A DNA stretch of 64,000 nucleotides from Haloarcula sp. CBA1129 (GCF_008729015.1 NZ_RKSM01000001.1:1798001-1862000), one strand, 5' to 3'; positions 53,662 through 63,241 are shown, numbered from the stretch's first letter. The notes: generated from the letters alone by a model not told the origin. Made by a program: numbers and translations.

Positions 53662-53913
53662 TGCCGTGTTGAATAGATGCTGAGTCACAGTTAGAGGGGC
53701 TCACAGAGCGATTCTATGTTAGAGGTGGCAAACATAAGGACGATCTCACGGAACTCTCGATACCATGCCTGCGCTCGCACGGCGTCGCCGAGCGAGCGCT
53801 TGAATGTCTCAACGAAGTCGAGGAGACCGACTTCCACCATATCCGACCTCCTCGGCTTCGTTCTTACTGATTTGACGGTCTATCCCGACGCCATCTGTCT
53901 ATTCAACACAGCA
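53662..53913. mobile_element. IS5-derived MITE with 8-bp target duplication
   Basis: 252 bp with terminal repeats TGCCGTGTTGAATAGA (left) and, as reverse complement, TGCTGTGTTGAATAGA (right), 15 of 16 matching. ATTTGAGC is duplicated at 53654-53661 and 53914-53921. The minus strand encodes a fusion of transposase ends, VGLLDFVETFKRSLGDAV and RAQAWYREFREIVLMF, so it is an internally deleted IS5-type element. It cannot move by itself but could be mobilised by a full relative. Confidence 0.88.
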
Positions 53914-54060
53914 ATTTGAGCAGGTCTGTGAGTTGCATGGACACCAACCGCTATGGACTGCTCACTTCTCAAACTCCCTCAATTAGATAGTACCTGATAG
54001 ATTATCAGGATATTCAATAGAGATTAACCAACAAGTTTATGTGTATCCATCGGGGATGGA

Positions 54061-54082
54061 AATTATCTGAGGTTAGATAATT
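54061..54082. repeat. Perfect small inverted repeat
   Basis: AATTATCT and AGATAATT, an 8-bp stem around a 6-nt loop in an AT-rich stretch of about 220 nt with no gene. It may be a binding site or a transcription end; nothing further can be said. Confidence 0.35.
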
Positions 54083-54139
54083 GTCGCGACGACAAAGAAC
54101 GGGCACAGCACAGTTTCTATGTGCGGCCGCCGGTGATTA

Positions 54140-54517
54140 ATGACATACTCTGAGAACTCAAAGATAGGTTGGCTGGTTATGACGGCTGTCAAGAAGTCTC
54201 GAAAACTAAGCCGCTCCTCTTTGGTAGTCAACCTGTCTCACATAGTTGCCATCCGTATCGTCAAGGCTGTCCGAGGTTCGTACTGTTATCGATGGCTAAT
54301 GAAAGAAATAGAACTGAGAGATACAATAGATAAATTTCATAAAACCCAGACAATCAGGTTGACGATGGCATTTGGAGAGGGAGTAGCCGAACCAGTAAAG
54401 CGGGCCTGTGGAACCTCCCGAACTATCGGGATGATACTAAAGATTACCGACCGTGTGAAATCAGCGTTACGAGATACTTTCTTAGACAAACAGGTTGACC
54501 CCCCCGAGCGTGGCTGA
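54140..54517 (+). pseudogene. Degenerate paralogue of the small unknown protein at 62801
   Basis: 125 codons. The segment RGSYCYRWLMKE matches [12 protein letters not shown] of the 146-residue protein at 62801, and YSENSKIG matches HAENSTKNG before it. After that the reading diverges. As with the intact gene, a glmS 3' remnant follows on the opposite strand, so both belong to a duplicated block. It keeps an open frame but is probably decayed. Confidence 0.6.
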
Positions 54518-54540
54518 GCGTGCAAGTGCGATCCAGAGAA

Positions 54541-54880
54541 TTATTCTGCAGACACACTCTTTGACAGATTCTGCAGCTTGTCGGTGTTCCGCCCCAGTTC
54601 GACAGCGGTGTAGTGCGACACCAACCGTAGATGCGTGTTCACTAACACCGCGGCAGCCTGTTCGTGGTTTCAGGGATCTCAAAAATGTGGTCAGCACAAT
54701 AGGCCACGTCTGTCTATTGGTATCGCGACTATTAGTGTGTCCTGCGCTTCCACCTCTGTGAGGTTGCCCACAGTCTTGTGGGCCTTTCCACCGTTACAGA
54801 TGACTACGGCAAACAACGGCGGATTCTCCGTGACCAACGCGATCAAACTGTGTTTCAGCTATCCCACAGAGAATAAAAAT
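54541..54880 (-). pseudogene. glmS 3' remnant, copy 1
   Basis: The minus strand reads LKHSLIALVTENPPLFAVVI, GNLTEVEAQDTLIVAI and then, after stops and slips, AAAVLVNTHLRLVSHYTAVE and KLQNLSKSVSAE-stop. These are the isomerase-domain motif ELKHGPLALV and the conserved C-terminal end of glucosamine-6-phosphate synthase. The rest is missing. A sister fragment is at 63238-63690. Confidence 0.78.
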
Positions 54881-55119
54881 CGATTTCTCGTGCGAAGTGC
54901 TCTGATGGGATAAAAGCCCGCTAAGTCCCTAGAGTGCGTAAAGAGGAATTGGGTGGACGAAGGCCGATGTTTCAACAGCGTCTCAGAACGTGTGGCTCTG
55001 ATTAGCCTGTGTGCCCAAGAAGCAACATCATGGGAGACCGCCCGACTGCCAGCGAGGATATCTCTCTGGATCTCGTCAAAGAAACACTTCTGGAGTCGTT
55101 TCTTTCGATCAGCAACTTC

Positions 55120-55728
55120 GATTCTGTGTTGATGGCGGCGTAGAGCCACTTCTTTTCGCCGTTAACCTCAATTTGTTTCTCGTCAACCCCGATCCATGAC
55201 GGCTGCGCCGTCTTCAGAAATCGAAGCGTTCTGATGGGCTGCGGTAGCGCTGCACTCTTCCGAACATCGGTGGGTTGATCTGAACCTCAGACAGCGTATG
55301 GGCCCAGCATGCGTCTTTAGTTAATACTTTCAGTAATACATCTCAACCACGTTTTTCGGCAATATACAGCCTGTTCAGCCCTGCTATGGCGGAGAATTCT
55401 CAGTTGGGGACGAACCGTATTGCTCGATCTTGGGAGAGTGAGGACATCAGCCATTGATTTTCTCGCCCCAGTACTGATGTGCATAATTTGGGATATAGAT
55501 ATTACTGCTGAGCTTAGCTAAAGACGCATAATGGGCCCAGTTCCAGACCGTGCCGTGAGAGCGGTCGACATCCAGCAGGTCTAAGATCGCAACCGTCTCG
55601 CTGATCGATAGCCCCGCCGCTTGGAGACGCACCCCAAACTGACAAACTGGTGTCGGCGTGTGCTCGTTCTTTCAACCGTCTTGACTGTCCCCGTCCAACG
55701 GTTCGCTGAGGAGGTGTACGAGCTTCAT
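55120..55728 (-). pseudogene. IS6-family transposase remnant, interrupted by a MITE-like insert
   Basis: From 55728 leftward the minus strand reads MKLVHLLSEPLDGDSQDG-stop, HTPTPVCQFGVRLQAAGLSI and ETVAILDLLDVDRSHGTVWN, typical of IS6-type transposases of haloarchaea. After a 224-bp insert it goes on as WAHTLSEVQINPP and PSWIGVDEKQIEVNGEKKWL with the DDE motif region VDEKQIEVNGEKKWLYAAI. Stops and slips show decay. About 240 nt further left (54880-55120) nothing is recognised. Confidence 0.72.
55308..55531. mobile_element. MITE-like insert in the IS6 remnant, with target duplication
   Basis: 224 bp flanked by TGGGCCCAG at 55299-55307 and 55532-55540. The inner ends read CATGCGTCTTTAGTTAA on the left and, as reverse complement, TTATGCGTCTTTAGCTAA on the right. 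Removing it and one flank restores the IS6 coding sequence around WNWAHTLSEV. It has no gene. Confidence 0.75.
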
Positions 55729-55733
55729 TGATA

Positions 55734-56362
55734 TGTGCCGTCGCCGTACACGACCGACTGGTCACCGTTCAGACAACGCGAGACGAAATTCGAGATGGCC
55801 ATACGCATCCGCGGGCCGTACATCATAAAATAGCGCAACCCGACCGCTGACAGGTCATACACTTCGCTGTAGGCACAGGCGTACCGTTACGGCCGCCAAC
55901 TTCGACATCCCGAGGGACTTACGGGCATTGCCGGGTGCTCCTCGTCGTAGGGGAGATACTTCGGGTTGCCGTAGACCGACGACGAGGCGATGACGACCCG
56001 TTCGATGCCAGTATCTTGGGCGGCGTCCAAGACGTTCAGCGTGCCATCGACATTGAGCTCGTCGTACTTGCGGGGATTCTCAATGCTCAGGCGACCGCCC
56101 ACCTGCACGGCCTAGTGATAGACTTAGTCGGCCTCTTCAACTAAATCACTAACGAGGTCAGCGGCCCGAACGTCGCCTTCGACGAGTCGATACGAATCGC
56201 CGCCCTCGTTTGCACACTCGCGTTTGACTTCGACAGTGTGGTCCTTGATCCGTGTATCGTAGAATGGGTCGAAATTGCCCGGCTTGACGATATCGTGGCC
56301 GTTAGTGATGATCGCTACGCGAGATGGCCGCCGATGAATCCAGCGTCGCCAGTGACGAGCAT
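55734..56362 (-). pseudogene. N-terminal half of an NAD-dependent sugar epimerase/dehydratase
   Basis: The minus strand starts MLVTGDAGFIGGHLA (the NAD-binding GxxGxxG), slips frame, and continues HDIVKPGNFDPFYDTRIKDH, LVEGDVRAADLVSDLVEEAD, GGRLSIENPRKYDELNVDGT, VVIASSSVYGNPKYLP, AYSEVYDLSAVGLRYFMMYG (active-site region decayed) and VYGDGT, where it ends at 55734. Homologues continue with QTRDFTYIDDVVEAN, which is just what the fragment at 16645 begins with. A degraded IS6 transposase starts 6 nt further. Confidence 0.8.
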
Positions 56363-56636
56363 TCACATTATCGGCTCCGAACCGTGCTACAGTAAAAGAT
56401 CTACTGTATTCTCATCAATCGGAAGAAGAACCTCGTTTAGTTGCTGATTTGGGATAGTTTCATTACTTCCAACTCTTCGGAAGAGTCTCTCAGCGCACTC
56501 CTGACTCTTGAGATAGCAGCGGCTGGGTGAATAATGAATGTCGCTGAGAATCGATCCGCTCCTATGACGAAGGGGAAAGGATCGACCAGGAAGGACCGTC
56601 TCCGAGTCTCCCTCTGTTCTGTACTTGTTCTACAAC

Positions 56637-57722
56637 TCAGCCAAACATCTGGCGCATCATCGGATGCATCTCCATGAGCTGCTCTTCGGCGATCTCCTCG
56701 TACAGCTTGTACGTGATAGAGACCGTCAGCAGCAGCCCAGTACCGGAGACGCCACCGATAGTACCCAGCATGTTGGCCATCACGGCCAGCAGCCCGACGA
56801 GCGCACCGCCGATGACAGTCACCTGCGGGATGTACCGCTCAAGCACTTTCTCGATGACGCCGACGTTCTGTCGGAAGCCGGGGATCTGCATCCCGGAGTT
56901 GTGGATCTGCTTGGCGGTCGCTTCCGGACCCATGTCGGTGGTCTTGACCCAGAACACGGCGAAGATGCCGCCGCCGACCAGCATGACGAACAGGTCGATC
57001 CCGACGCGGGTCAGGATCTGCCAGATCGGTTGGGTGGTCCCTTCGAGCCACCACATCCAGTCGCCACGGCTCTGGATGGGTGCGAGGAAGTAGAACAGGC
57101 CGCCCGTTGGCTGGCCGTTCGAATACGTCCCGAGGAACGCGGGCATCGAACCAAGCTGGGCGTTCAGGATCCGGCCCAGGAACTGGATGTTCGCCTGCAG
57201 CGCCCGGACGAGGATCATCGGCAGGACGCTCGCGTAGATGAGCTTGACCGGGAACCGGCCACGGGCTCCTTTCACGCGGGCGTTCGACAGCGGGATCTCG
57301 ACGCGGACAGACTCGGCGTAGACGACCACCGAGAAGATCAGCAGCGTCGTGAACAGCCCCAGCAGTTCGCCCTGGAGCAACACGGTCTGGAGGCCATCAG
57401 CCGCCAGCACTGGCCCAGTGCCGCGCTGCCCGGTGATGAACAGATACCAGGTGTAGATGATGCCTTCGCTGTTGCCGATAAACGGCGTCGTCAGGACGCC
57501 CCCGACGAGTCGCTGGCTCACACCGGCGACAATGAACAGCCCGATACCGGAGCCGACGCCCCACTTGGAGATGACCTCGTCCATGAACAGGATGAGGACA
57601 CCGCCGACGAATATCTGGCCGAAGATGAGCCACTGGACACCGAACGTTCCGATACCCAGCGAACTCGCGACGGCCGTATCAGCCGGGAGGAAGCCGCCGG
57701 CGAACACCATCGGCAGCCCGGC
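56637..57722 (-). pseudogene. secY, N-terminally truncated duplicate
   Basis: About 360 codons of haloarchaeal SecY without a start: homology begins at GLPMVFAGGFLPADTAVASS and is complete to the C-terminus [10 protein letters not shown]. Landmarks are GTFGVQWLIFGQIFVGGVLI, GLFIVAGVSQRLVGG and [19 protein letters not shown]. The first 120-130 residues (first membrane helices and plug) are missing, so it cannot form a translocon. The last 61 codons give exactly the same protein as the copy at the right edge but differ in patches of silent bases. The gap 56370-56636 holds nothing recognised. Confidence 0.85.
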
Positions 57723-57850
57723 TGTAGTCTGCTCTAAAAACAAGTTTGTCGGGATTCAGGAAGTCCGCAACTGCAGTGCCCTCACGCTAGAACGTGGCTG
57801 ACGTTCATTGGGAGTCGGTGGCTAAAGAGGGAAGAAGATAAATCGACAAT

Positions 57851-57860
57851 AACTTTATCG
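57851..57860 (+). promoter_or_regulatory. TATA-like box before aglF
   Basis: AACTTTATCG lies 23-32 nt upstream of ATG 57883, as expected for a leaderless mRNA. Confidence 0.5.
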
Positions 57861-57882
57861 GACGACCAACGAATGAAGATAC

Positions 57883-58638
57883 ATGAAAGCTGTCGTACTC
57901 GCCGCTGGTGAGGGGACACGTCTCCGCCCGCTAACCGAAGACAAGCCAAAAGGAATGGTAGAGGTCGCTGGGAAACCCATTCTGACACACTGCTTCGAGC
58001 AGTTGATCGAACTAGGCGCCGACGAACTTTTGGTAGTTGTCGGCTACAAAAAACAGGTTATCATCAATCACTACGAAGACGAATTCGAGGGCGTCCCAAT
58101 CACGTACACCCACCAGCGTGAGCAGAACGGCCTTGCCCATGCACTTCTCACCGTCGAAGAGCACGTCAATGACGACTTCATGTTGATGCTCGGCGACAAC
58201 ATCTTCGAGGCGAACCTCCAAGACGTCGTCAATCGCCAGCAGGAGGAGCGCGCCGACGCCGCCTTCCTCGTCGAAGAGGTTCCGTGGGACGAAGCCAGTC
58301 GGTACGGTGTCTGTGATACCAACAAGTACGGGGAAATAACCGAAGTCGTCGAAAAGCCCGATGATCCACCATCCAATCTAGTGATGACCGGGTTCTATAC
58401 GTTCACGCCGGCCATCTTCCACGCCTGCCATCTGGTCCAACCCTCGAACCGCAACGAGTACGAAATCAGCGACGCGATCGACCTCTTGTTGCACTCCGGG
58501 CGGACCATCGATGCGATCCGCATGGACGGCTGGCGGAACGACATCGGCTACCCCGAGGACCGCGACCAAGCAGAGGAACGCCTCCAGGGCGAAATCGATC
58601 CGGAGATGGCTGCCGAGAACATCGCCGCGAGCGAGTGA
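57883..58638 (+). CDS. aglF: AglF-type sugar-1-phosphate nucleotidyltransferase
   Basis: 251 residues. The N-terminus MKAVVLAAGEGTRLRPLTED-KPKG is the nucleotidyltransferase signature, and TYTHQREQNGLAHALLTVEE, LMLGDNIFEANL, VEKPDDPPSNLVMTGFYTF and MDGWRNDIGYPEDRD closely follow AglF of Haloferax volcanii, a UTP-glucose-1-phosphate uridylyltransferase of the N-glycosylation pathway. It supplies a UDP-sugar for glycan assembly in the cytoplasm. It has its own TATA-like box and stands downstream of the broken secY copy, with which it is divergent. Confidence 0.9.
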   Translation: MKAVVLAAGEGTRLRPLTEDKPKGMVEVAGKPILTHCFEQLIELGADELLVVVGYKKQVIINHYEDEFEGVPITYTHQREQNGLAHALLTVEEHVNDDFMLMLGDNIFEANLQDVVNRQQEERADAAFLVEEVPWDEASRYGVCDTNKYGEITEVVEKPDDPPSNLVMTGFYTFTPAIFHACHLVQPSNRNEYEISDAIDLLLHSGRTIDAIRMDGWRNDIGYPEDRDQAEERLQGEIDPEMAAENIAASE

Positions 58639-58867
58639 GTTGTTAGCCTCCGACGACCACTACTAACGCACGTTCCGGCAAGCGCTGGACAGCTATGTGG
58701 GGTGTGTACAAGGATCGAGATATCAGACGAAGCGCCTCACCACGCCGTCTCGACCCTCGCAGATTGGGCCGGTGACGCTACCGGCTCATGCGTCGAGCAG
58801 TATCGGGATAGACTTGAAACACTCAAGGAAGGCAGGCAGACGACTCCGCAATGGTGCCTTGGTATAG

Positions 58868-59707
58868 ATGAAACAGTTCCCGTCGATTCCACGCGTCGAA
58901 GATGCCCCTGAAGATTTCTTCAACGAGGGACACCTGTGGATTCTGGAGAAGGTTGACGGAGCAAACATGCGTTTTCAGCTCCAGCAGTCAGGGCTCCTTC
59001 GCTTCGGCGACCGAAGTCGTGTCTACGACGACCCCGATACAATACCAGATCCGTATCGCCACGCCGTCCGATACGTCCGCGAAAACTTTGACCGAGATGC
59101 GCTCCGGCGTGCCGTTGACGATGTCGAAGCGTACGTCTTCTTCGGCGAAGCGATGCATCACCACACCATCGACTACGAGTGGGAGCGAACGCCATCGTTT
59201 CTCGGCTTCGATATCTGGTCGACTGCCGACAAGCGGTTCTTTTCTCCGGACGCCGTCGAAGGAATCTTCAATCGCCTCGGACTTCAGGCTGTCAACGCAT
59301 TCGAACGCGAGCGACGGGCACAGGAGTTCGATCCCACCAGCTACGAGATCCCGCAGTCAGCGTGGTACGACGGGCCGGCCGAGGGCGTCGTGGTCCGGAA
59401 CAAGCGTGGTGGCCGTACAAAACTCCTCCATCCCGACTTTCAAGAGGTCGATGAGACGGTTCCGGTCGACGCCGACGCGTCAGTATTGGCCCACAGATAC
59501 GCGACACAACAGCGCTTCCGAAAACTCGCTGCCAAACTAGAAGACCATGAGCAGGCAGTGACAGTCGAGACACTCTACGAGCGGACCATTGAAGATATTG
59601 TTCGAGAAGAGCACAAACGACTCTATTACGGCTCGGACCCAGTCGACATGGGAACGTTTCGATCCGAAGTTGCAGCACTGACGCGGACGTTTCTCGACGA
59701 GAGGTAA
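58868..59707 (+). CDS. RNA ligase family protein
   Basis: 279 residues. The covalent nucleotidyltransferase motif I is EKVDGAN with Lys28, motif III may be YVFFGEAMHHH, motif IV is EGVVVRN and motif V is RTKLLHPDF. This set fits small RNA ligases of the Rnl type, which seal RNA ends with ATP. The C-terminal 70 residues are helical. An RNA ligase is unrelated to glycan synthesis; it stands alone between aglF (230 nt) and the sugar transferase (146 nt), with no apparent partner gene. The preceding 230 nt hold no believable gene. Confidence 0.85.
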   Translation: MKQFPSIPRVEDAPEDFFNEGHLWILEKVDGANMRFQLQQSGLLRFGDRSRVYDDPDTIPDPYRHAVRYVRENFDRDALRRAVDDVEAYVFFGEAMHHHTIDYEWERTPSFLGFDIWSTADKRFFSPDAVEGIFNRLGLQAVNAFERERRAQEFDPTSYEIPQSAWYDGPAEGVVVRNKRGGRTKLLHPDFQEVDETVPVDADASVLAHRYATQQRFRKLAAKLEDHEQAVTVETLYERTIEDIVREEHKRLYYGSDPVDMGTFRSEVAALTRTFLDER

Positions 59708-59821
59708 GTGTTATTCCTGCCTACGTATAAACTCGTAAGCGATATTCGACAAGACGCTATTCGGCAACAACTATTGATGCCTTCAAAAAATAGTGCCATT
59801 GCGGGCAGACCAGGACGCAGG

Positions 59822-59830
59822 ACTTATACT
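59822..59830 (+). promoter_or_regulatory. TATA-like box before the sugar transferase
   Basis: ACTTATACT lies 24-32 nt upstream of ATG 59854, consistent with a leaderless transcript. Confidence 0.5.
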
Positions 59831-59853
59831 GGAACTCCGCAATCACAGTATTA

Positions 59854-61278
59854 ATGGATAGTGGCTGGCGGTACCGGGTTGCGAGTGTGACCGGTGTTGT
59901 CCTGCTAACAGCCATAGCCGTTGCACTTGTCAACAACGCAACCTTCCAGACGATAGCGACCACGGTCCCGTTACTTAGCCGGCTTCCAACCGATCCGCCG
60001 ACTGGCTCGGAGTTTACGTTCGAACTCTTAGTCACCGCTGTCGTCGTCACCAGTGTATTTCTCCCGCTGTACAAGCCCCGCCCACGTCGGATTCTCGACG
60101 CTGTAGCACTGGCGCAGAAGCGAGTACTCGTGGCAGTGCTCGTACTAGCGACGATCGGTTACTTCGACTACACCTACCGCCTACCGCGCTTGACTGTCGT
60201 GTTAGTGACACCGCTATTGCTGGTCGCACTGCCCGCATGGTTCGTGTGGATTCGAGAGCGCCCGTCGTCGGATGGCGAGCGGACCATCATTGTTGGTGAT
60301 GATGTCGACATAATCAACGAGATTGCAGGAGAGGTGGAGGGGACACTGCTTGGGTATCTCTGTCCCACAACTGTGGTTACACCACAAGACCATGTTCCGC
60401 CAGCAATTGCTGATGGTGGCGTCCAGCCCAACGGCTTTGACCGGCTGGGTGGGCTCTCGCGGATCGAAGACGTACTCGTTGAGTTCGATATCGACACAGT
60501 CGTATTAGCGTTTGAGCACGCTGACCGTGCGGAATTTTTCGGTGCGCTTGATGCGTGTTATGAACACGGAGTCAATGCGAGGGTCCATCGAGAACACACG
60601 GATTCTGTGTTGACAGCCAATACCAGTGCTGGAACTCTGGTCGATGTGAAAATCGAACCGTGGGACATACAGGACTACATTCTCAAACGCGCATTCGACA
60701 TTGTATTCGCGACAGCGGGGTTGGTTATCTTATCTCCAATCATCATAGGTATCGCGACCGCGATCAAAATAGACGATGGGGGGTCGATACTGTATCGACA
60801 GGACCGGACAGCAGTGTTTGGTGAAACATTCCCGATCTACAAGTTCCGGTCAATGGTTGAGAACGCAGAGGATGAGACCGGGGCAACAATAAGTGATGAG
60901 GATGCTGGCGGTATTGACCCACGTGTAACCTCAGTCGGTCGAATCCTGCGCCAGACACATCTCGATGAAATCCCACAGCTCTGGTCGATATTGCGTGGGG
61001 ATATGAGTGTTGTCGGGCCGCGTCCTGAACGGCCAGAATTGGATTCGGATATCCAGACTGGTGTCGTTGACTGGCAAAAACGGTGGTTTGTGAAACCTGG
61101 CCTGACCGGGCCCGCACAAGTCAATGACGTGACGGGAAAAGAACCGGGTGAAAAGCTGCGATACGACCTCGAATACGTGCGTAAACAGTCGTTCAGCTAC
61201 GATATGAAACTGGTTGCAAGGCAGATTTGGAGCGTCCTAATAGATATTATATTCTCGCTCAAGAATCAGTTAGTGTGA
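59854..61278 (+). CDS. Polyprenyl-phosphate sugar-1-phosphate transferase (bacterial sugar transferase family)
   Basis: 474 residues. Several N-terminal membrane segments (about 11-30, 52-70, 85-104, 110-130), a central nucleotide-binding-like domain, and from about 270 the catalytic domain with [60 protein letters not shown] and [10 protein letters not shown]. WbaP/WcaJ-like enzymes place the first sugar-1-phosphate on the membrane polyprenol and start repeat-unit synthesis. It is the only initiating transferase seen in the window and probably serves the glycan locus to its left, with the flippase and polymerase. Confidence 0.9.
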   Translation: MDSGWRYRVASVTGVVLLTAIAVALVNNATFQTIATTVPLLSRLPTDPPTGSEFTFELLVTAVVVTSVFLPLYKPRPRRILDAVALAQKRVLVAVLVLATIGYFDYTYRLPRLTVVLVTPLLLVALPAWFVWIRERPSSDGERTIIVGDDVDIINEIAGEVEGTLLGYLCPTTVVTPQDHVPPAIADGGVQPNGFDRLGGLSRIEDVLVEFDIDTVVLAFEHADRAEFFGALDACYEHGVNARVHREHTDSVLTANTSAGTLVDVKIEPWDIQDYILKRAFDIVFATAGLVILSPIIIGIATAIKIDDGGSILYRQDRTAVFGETFPIYKFRSMVENAEDETGATISDEDAGGIDPRVTSVGRILRQTHLDEIPQLWSILRGDMSVVGPRPERPELDSDIQTGVVDWQKRWFVKPGLTGPAQVNDVTGKEPGEKLRYDLEYVRKQSFSYDMKLVARQIWSVLIDIIFSLKNQLV

Positions 61279-61335
61279 GCGCTTCCGGAGTACGACAACG
61301 AAACACTCAAACCGCCTCCGAAAAAGGCCTACAGC

Positions 61336-62751
61336 ATGGCAGATAGTCGCTCGTCAGCCCTCCTCGACGATGAGGGAAACCTTTTCGGGCTCGTCAATAT
61401 CGTCGACGCGCTGGCCGTCCTACTTGTCCTTGCAGTTGTGGTAGCCGGCGCAGCACTCGTCCTCCAGCCAGACCCGGAGCCACCGGCTCAGACAAGTACC
61501 AATGTCACGCTTGATCTTGGCCCACAGCCGCAGTATCTCGTCTCCGAAATCAACGAAGGCGATACATACAGTCCTAGCAGCAACTCCGAACTCACAGTCA
61601 CGGATGTCTATCTCACCCCACAGGGCGACCGGACGCGTGCTATCGTCCGTGCGACAATCGAAGGCCCCGCCAGCGGTGACAGTCTGTCCTACGCCAACGC
61701 ACCGCCTCGGCTTGGCCGCTCATTAGCGATTGCGACGAGCCGATACGAGGTAAGCGGGCAGATACGGGCTGTCGGTGGCGGCAATAGCCTCAACAAAGAG
61801 ATGACGACTGTCGTCCTCCGGGACACGATGACTGCCGCCGAAACGCGTGACGTGAGCGCCGGTGATGAGATCCGCCTCAGTGGCCGAACTGTCGCGACCG
61901 TCCAAGACGTGGCGACGTACGCTACCGACGACCCCGGCCAACAGACCGTCTTCATCGAAGCGAACCTCGAGACGTACACACAGCAGGGACGCCAGCGATT
62001 TGGTAACACGCAAGTCCGGCCCGGACAATCAATCACGCTCTCGGCGCCGGAGTACACGATCGACGGGCGTCTCGAACAGGTCGGGAGCGGCCTCCAACCG
62101 ACAACGTCGGACGTGCTCCTCGAGACAACTGTCGACGCCGAAACAGCCGACGATATCGTAACCGGCGACGTTGCTACTGTGGCTGGACACGAAACAGCAA
62201 CAATCGAGACTGTCACTACCTACGAGACACAGGACCCCGACCGCAAACGCGTCCTCGCCGGCCTCACGCTGACGACGCTTGAAGATGGTGACCGGCAGCG
62301 GTTCGGAAGCGCTTACGTTCAGCGTGGGAGTACTATCTCAATCTCGACCGAGACCTACGACCTCTCCGGGGACATCGAACGCGTCGGCGCACTCGAACCG
62401 CGTGGCACACCCGGGAGCCGGACGGTAACGCTCAGGATGACAGACATCCGCGAAGATATGGCTAGTGCAATCGAACCCGGGATGACCGAAACCAGTCGCG
62501 GCGAAACGATTGCACGTATCAGCCGCGTCGACACCGACCCATCGGTTATCATCACGACGGGAGACAACGGCTCGGTGAACGTCGTTGACCATCCGTTCCT
62601 ACGTGATGTCACTATCACGGCCGAACTGCAAGTCCGTGAGACGACGAGCGGCGTCCAGTTCAAGGGCGATTCCCTCCAGCAGGGATCGTCGGTCGTGATC
62701 AATCTGGGGACGCTTACAATCGAGGCAGACGTCGTGAGTGTGGGTACCTGA
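61336..62751 (+). CDS. DUF4330-like membrane-anchored repeat protein
   Basis: 471 residues. One membrane segment lies near 24-44 (IVDALAVLLVLAVVVAGAAL) after a short cytosolic LLDDEGNLFGL start, typical of DUF4330 proteins. Outside are four beta-rich repeats, each ending in an FG/LG-x(n)-G-x-S/T-I...Y-x-I/L-x-G-x-I-x-x-VG unit: SLAIATSRYEVSGQIRAVG, SITLSAPEYTIDGRLEQVG, TISISTETYDLSGDIERVG and SVVINLGTLTIEADVVSVG. It follows the sugar transferase by 57 nt and is likely in one operon. A structural role in the cell-surface glycan machinery is possible but not shown. Confidence 0.8.
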   Translation: MADSRSSALLDDEGNLFGLVNIVDALAVLLVLAVVVAGAALVLQPDPEPPAQTSTNVTLDLGPQPQYLVSEINEGDTYSPSSNSELTVTDVYLTPQGDRTRAIVRATIEGPASGDSLSYANAPPRLGRSLAIATSRYEVSGQIRAVGGGNSLNKEMTTVVLRDTMTAAETRDVSAGDEIRLSGRTVATVQDVATYATDDPGQQTVFIEANLETYTQQGRQRFGNTQVRPGQSITLSAPEYTIDGRLEQVGSGLQPTTSDVLLETTVDAETADDIVTGDVATVAGHETATIETVTTYETQDPDRKRVLAGLTLTTLEDGDRQRFGSAYVQRGSTISISTETYDLSGDIERVGALEPRGTPGSRTVTLRMTDIREDMASAIEPGMTETSRGETIARISRVDTDPSVIITTGDNGSVNVVDHPFLRDVTITAELQVRETTSGVQFKGDSLQQGSSVVINLGTLTIEADVVSVGT

Positions 62752-62800
62752 GAGACTCTGAAAACGATATTATCGACCAAGCAAACCAGTACGCAATTGA

Positions 62801-63241
62801 ATGGGCAGCCAATCAGGAACAGTCAATCACGCTGAAAACAGTACTAAAAACGGTATCCTCAGCGGGTCCCAAGTCATCAGGGCCGGTAGATCGATCAGTG
62901 CCCGTGCGGCCGACCTCATCAAGGATTCATACTGCTACCGCTGGCTCACGAAAGAGCCAGAGCCGGAAGTAATCGTTATCGACCTCCGGGAGACGTACGC
63001 TGTCGGGCCGTTCATCGCACTACTGGATCGGCTCATCCCACACATCGAGCAAGCGTGGCAACACTCGCGTGGCGGGGCGGTCGTCCGAAGTGCGTACGAG
63101 CAATTCCAAGAGAGCGTTCTCGACCCGCTCTCCGAGACCCGCGGGTACGAACTCGCAGCCACTATGTTAGCACCACCGGAGCCACCGGAACAGGAGCGGC
63201 AAACGACCGACGATTCAGCGTCCGACGAAGAACAGTCCTAG
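62801..63241 (+). CDS. Small unknown protein of the duplicated block
   Basis: 146 residues, soluble, ending in an acidic Pro/Glu-rich tail ([20 protein letters not shown]). Recognisable units are [20 protein letters not shown] and [21 protein letters not shown] do not know the family. It starts 49 nt after the DUF4330-like gene and its stop overlaps the stop of the convergent glmS remnant. A decayed relative lies at 54140, also followed by a glmS remnant, so this gene travels with that block. Confidence 0.7.
   Translation: MGSQSGTVNHAENSTKNGILSGSQVIRAGRSISARAADLIKDSYCYRWLTKEPEPEVIVIDLRETYAVGPFIALLDRLIPHIEQAWQHSRGGAVVRSAYEQFQESVLDPLSETRGYELAATMLAPPEPPEQERQTTDDSASDEEQS

Noticed and set aside
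56625-57737. 370-codon plus-strand open frame opposite the secY copy
   Set aside because: Asp/Glu/Gln/His-rich composition without any motif; the minus strand is unmistakably SecY.
58702-58911. 69-codon open frame upstream of the RNA ligase
   Set aside because: No homology features, composition unlike haloarchaeal proteins, and it overlaps the ligase start.
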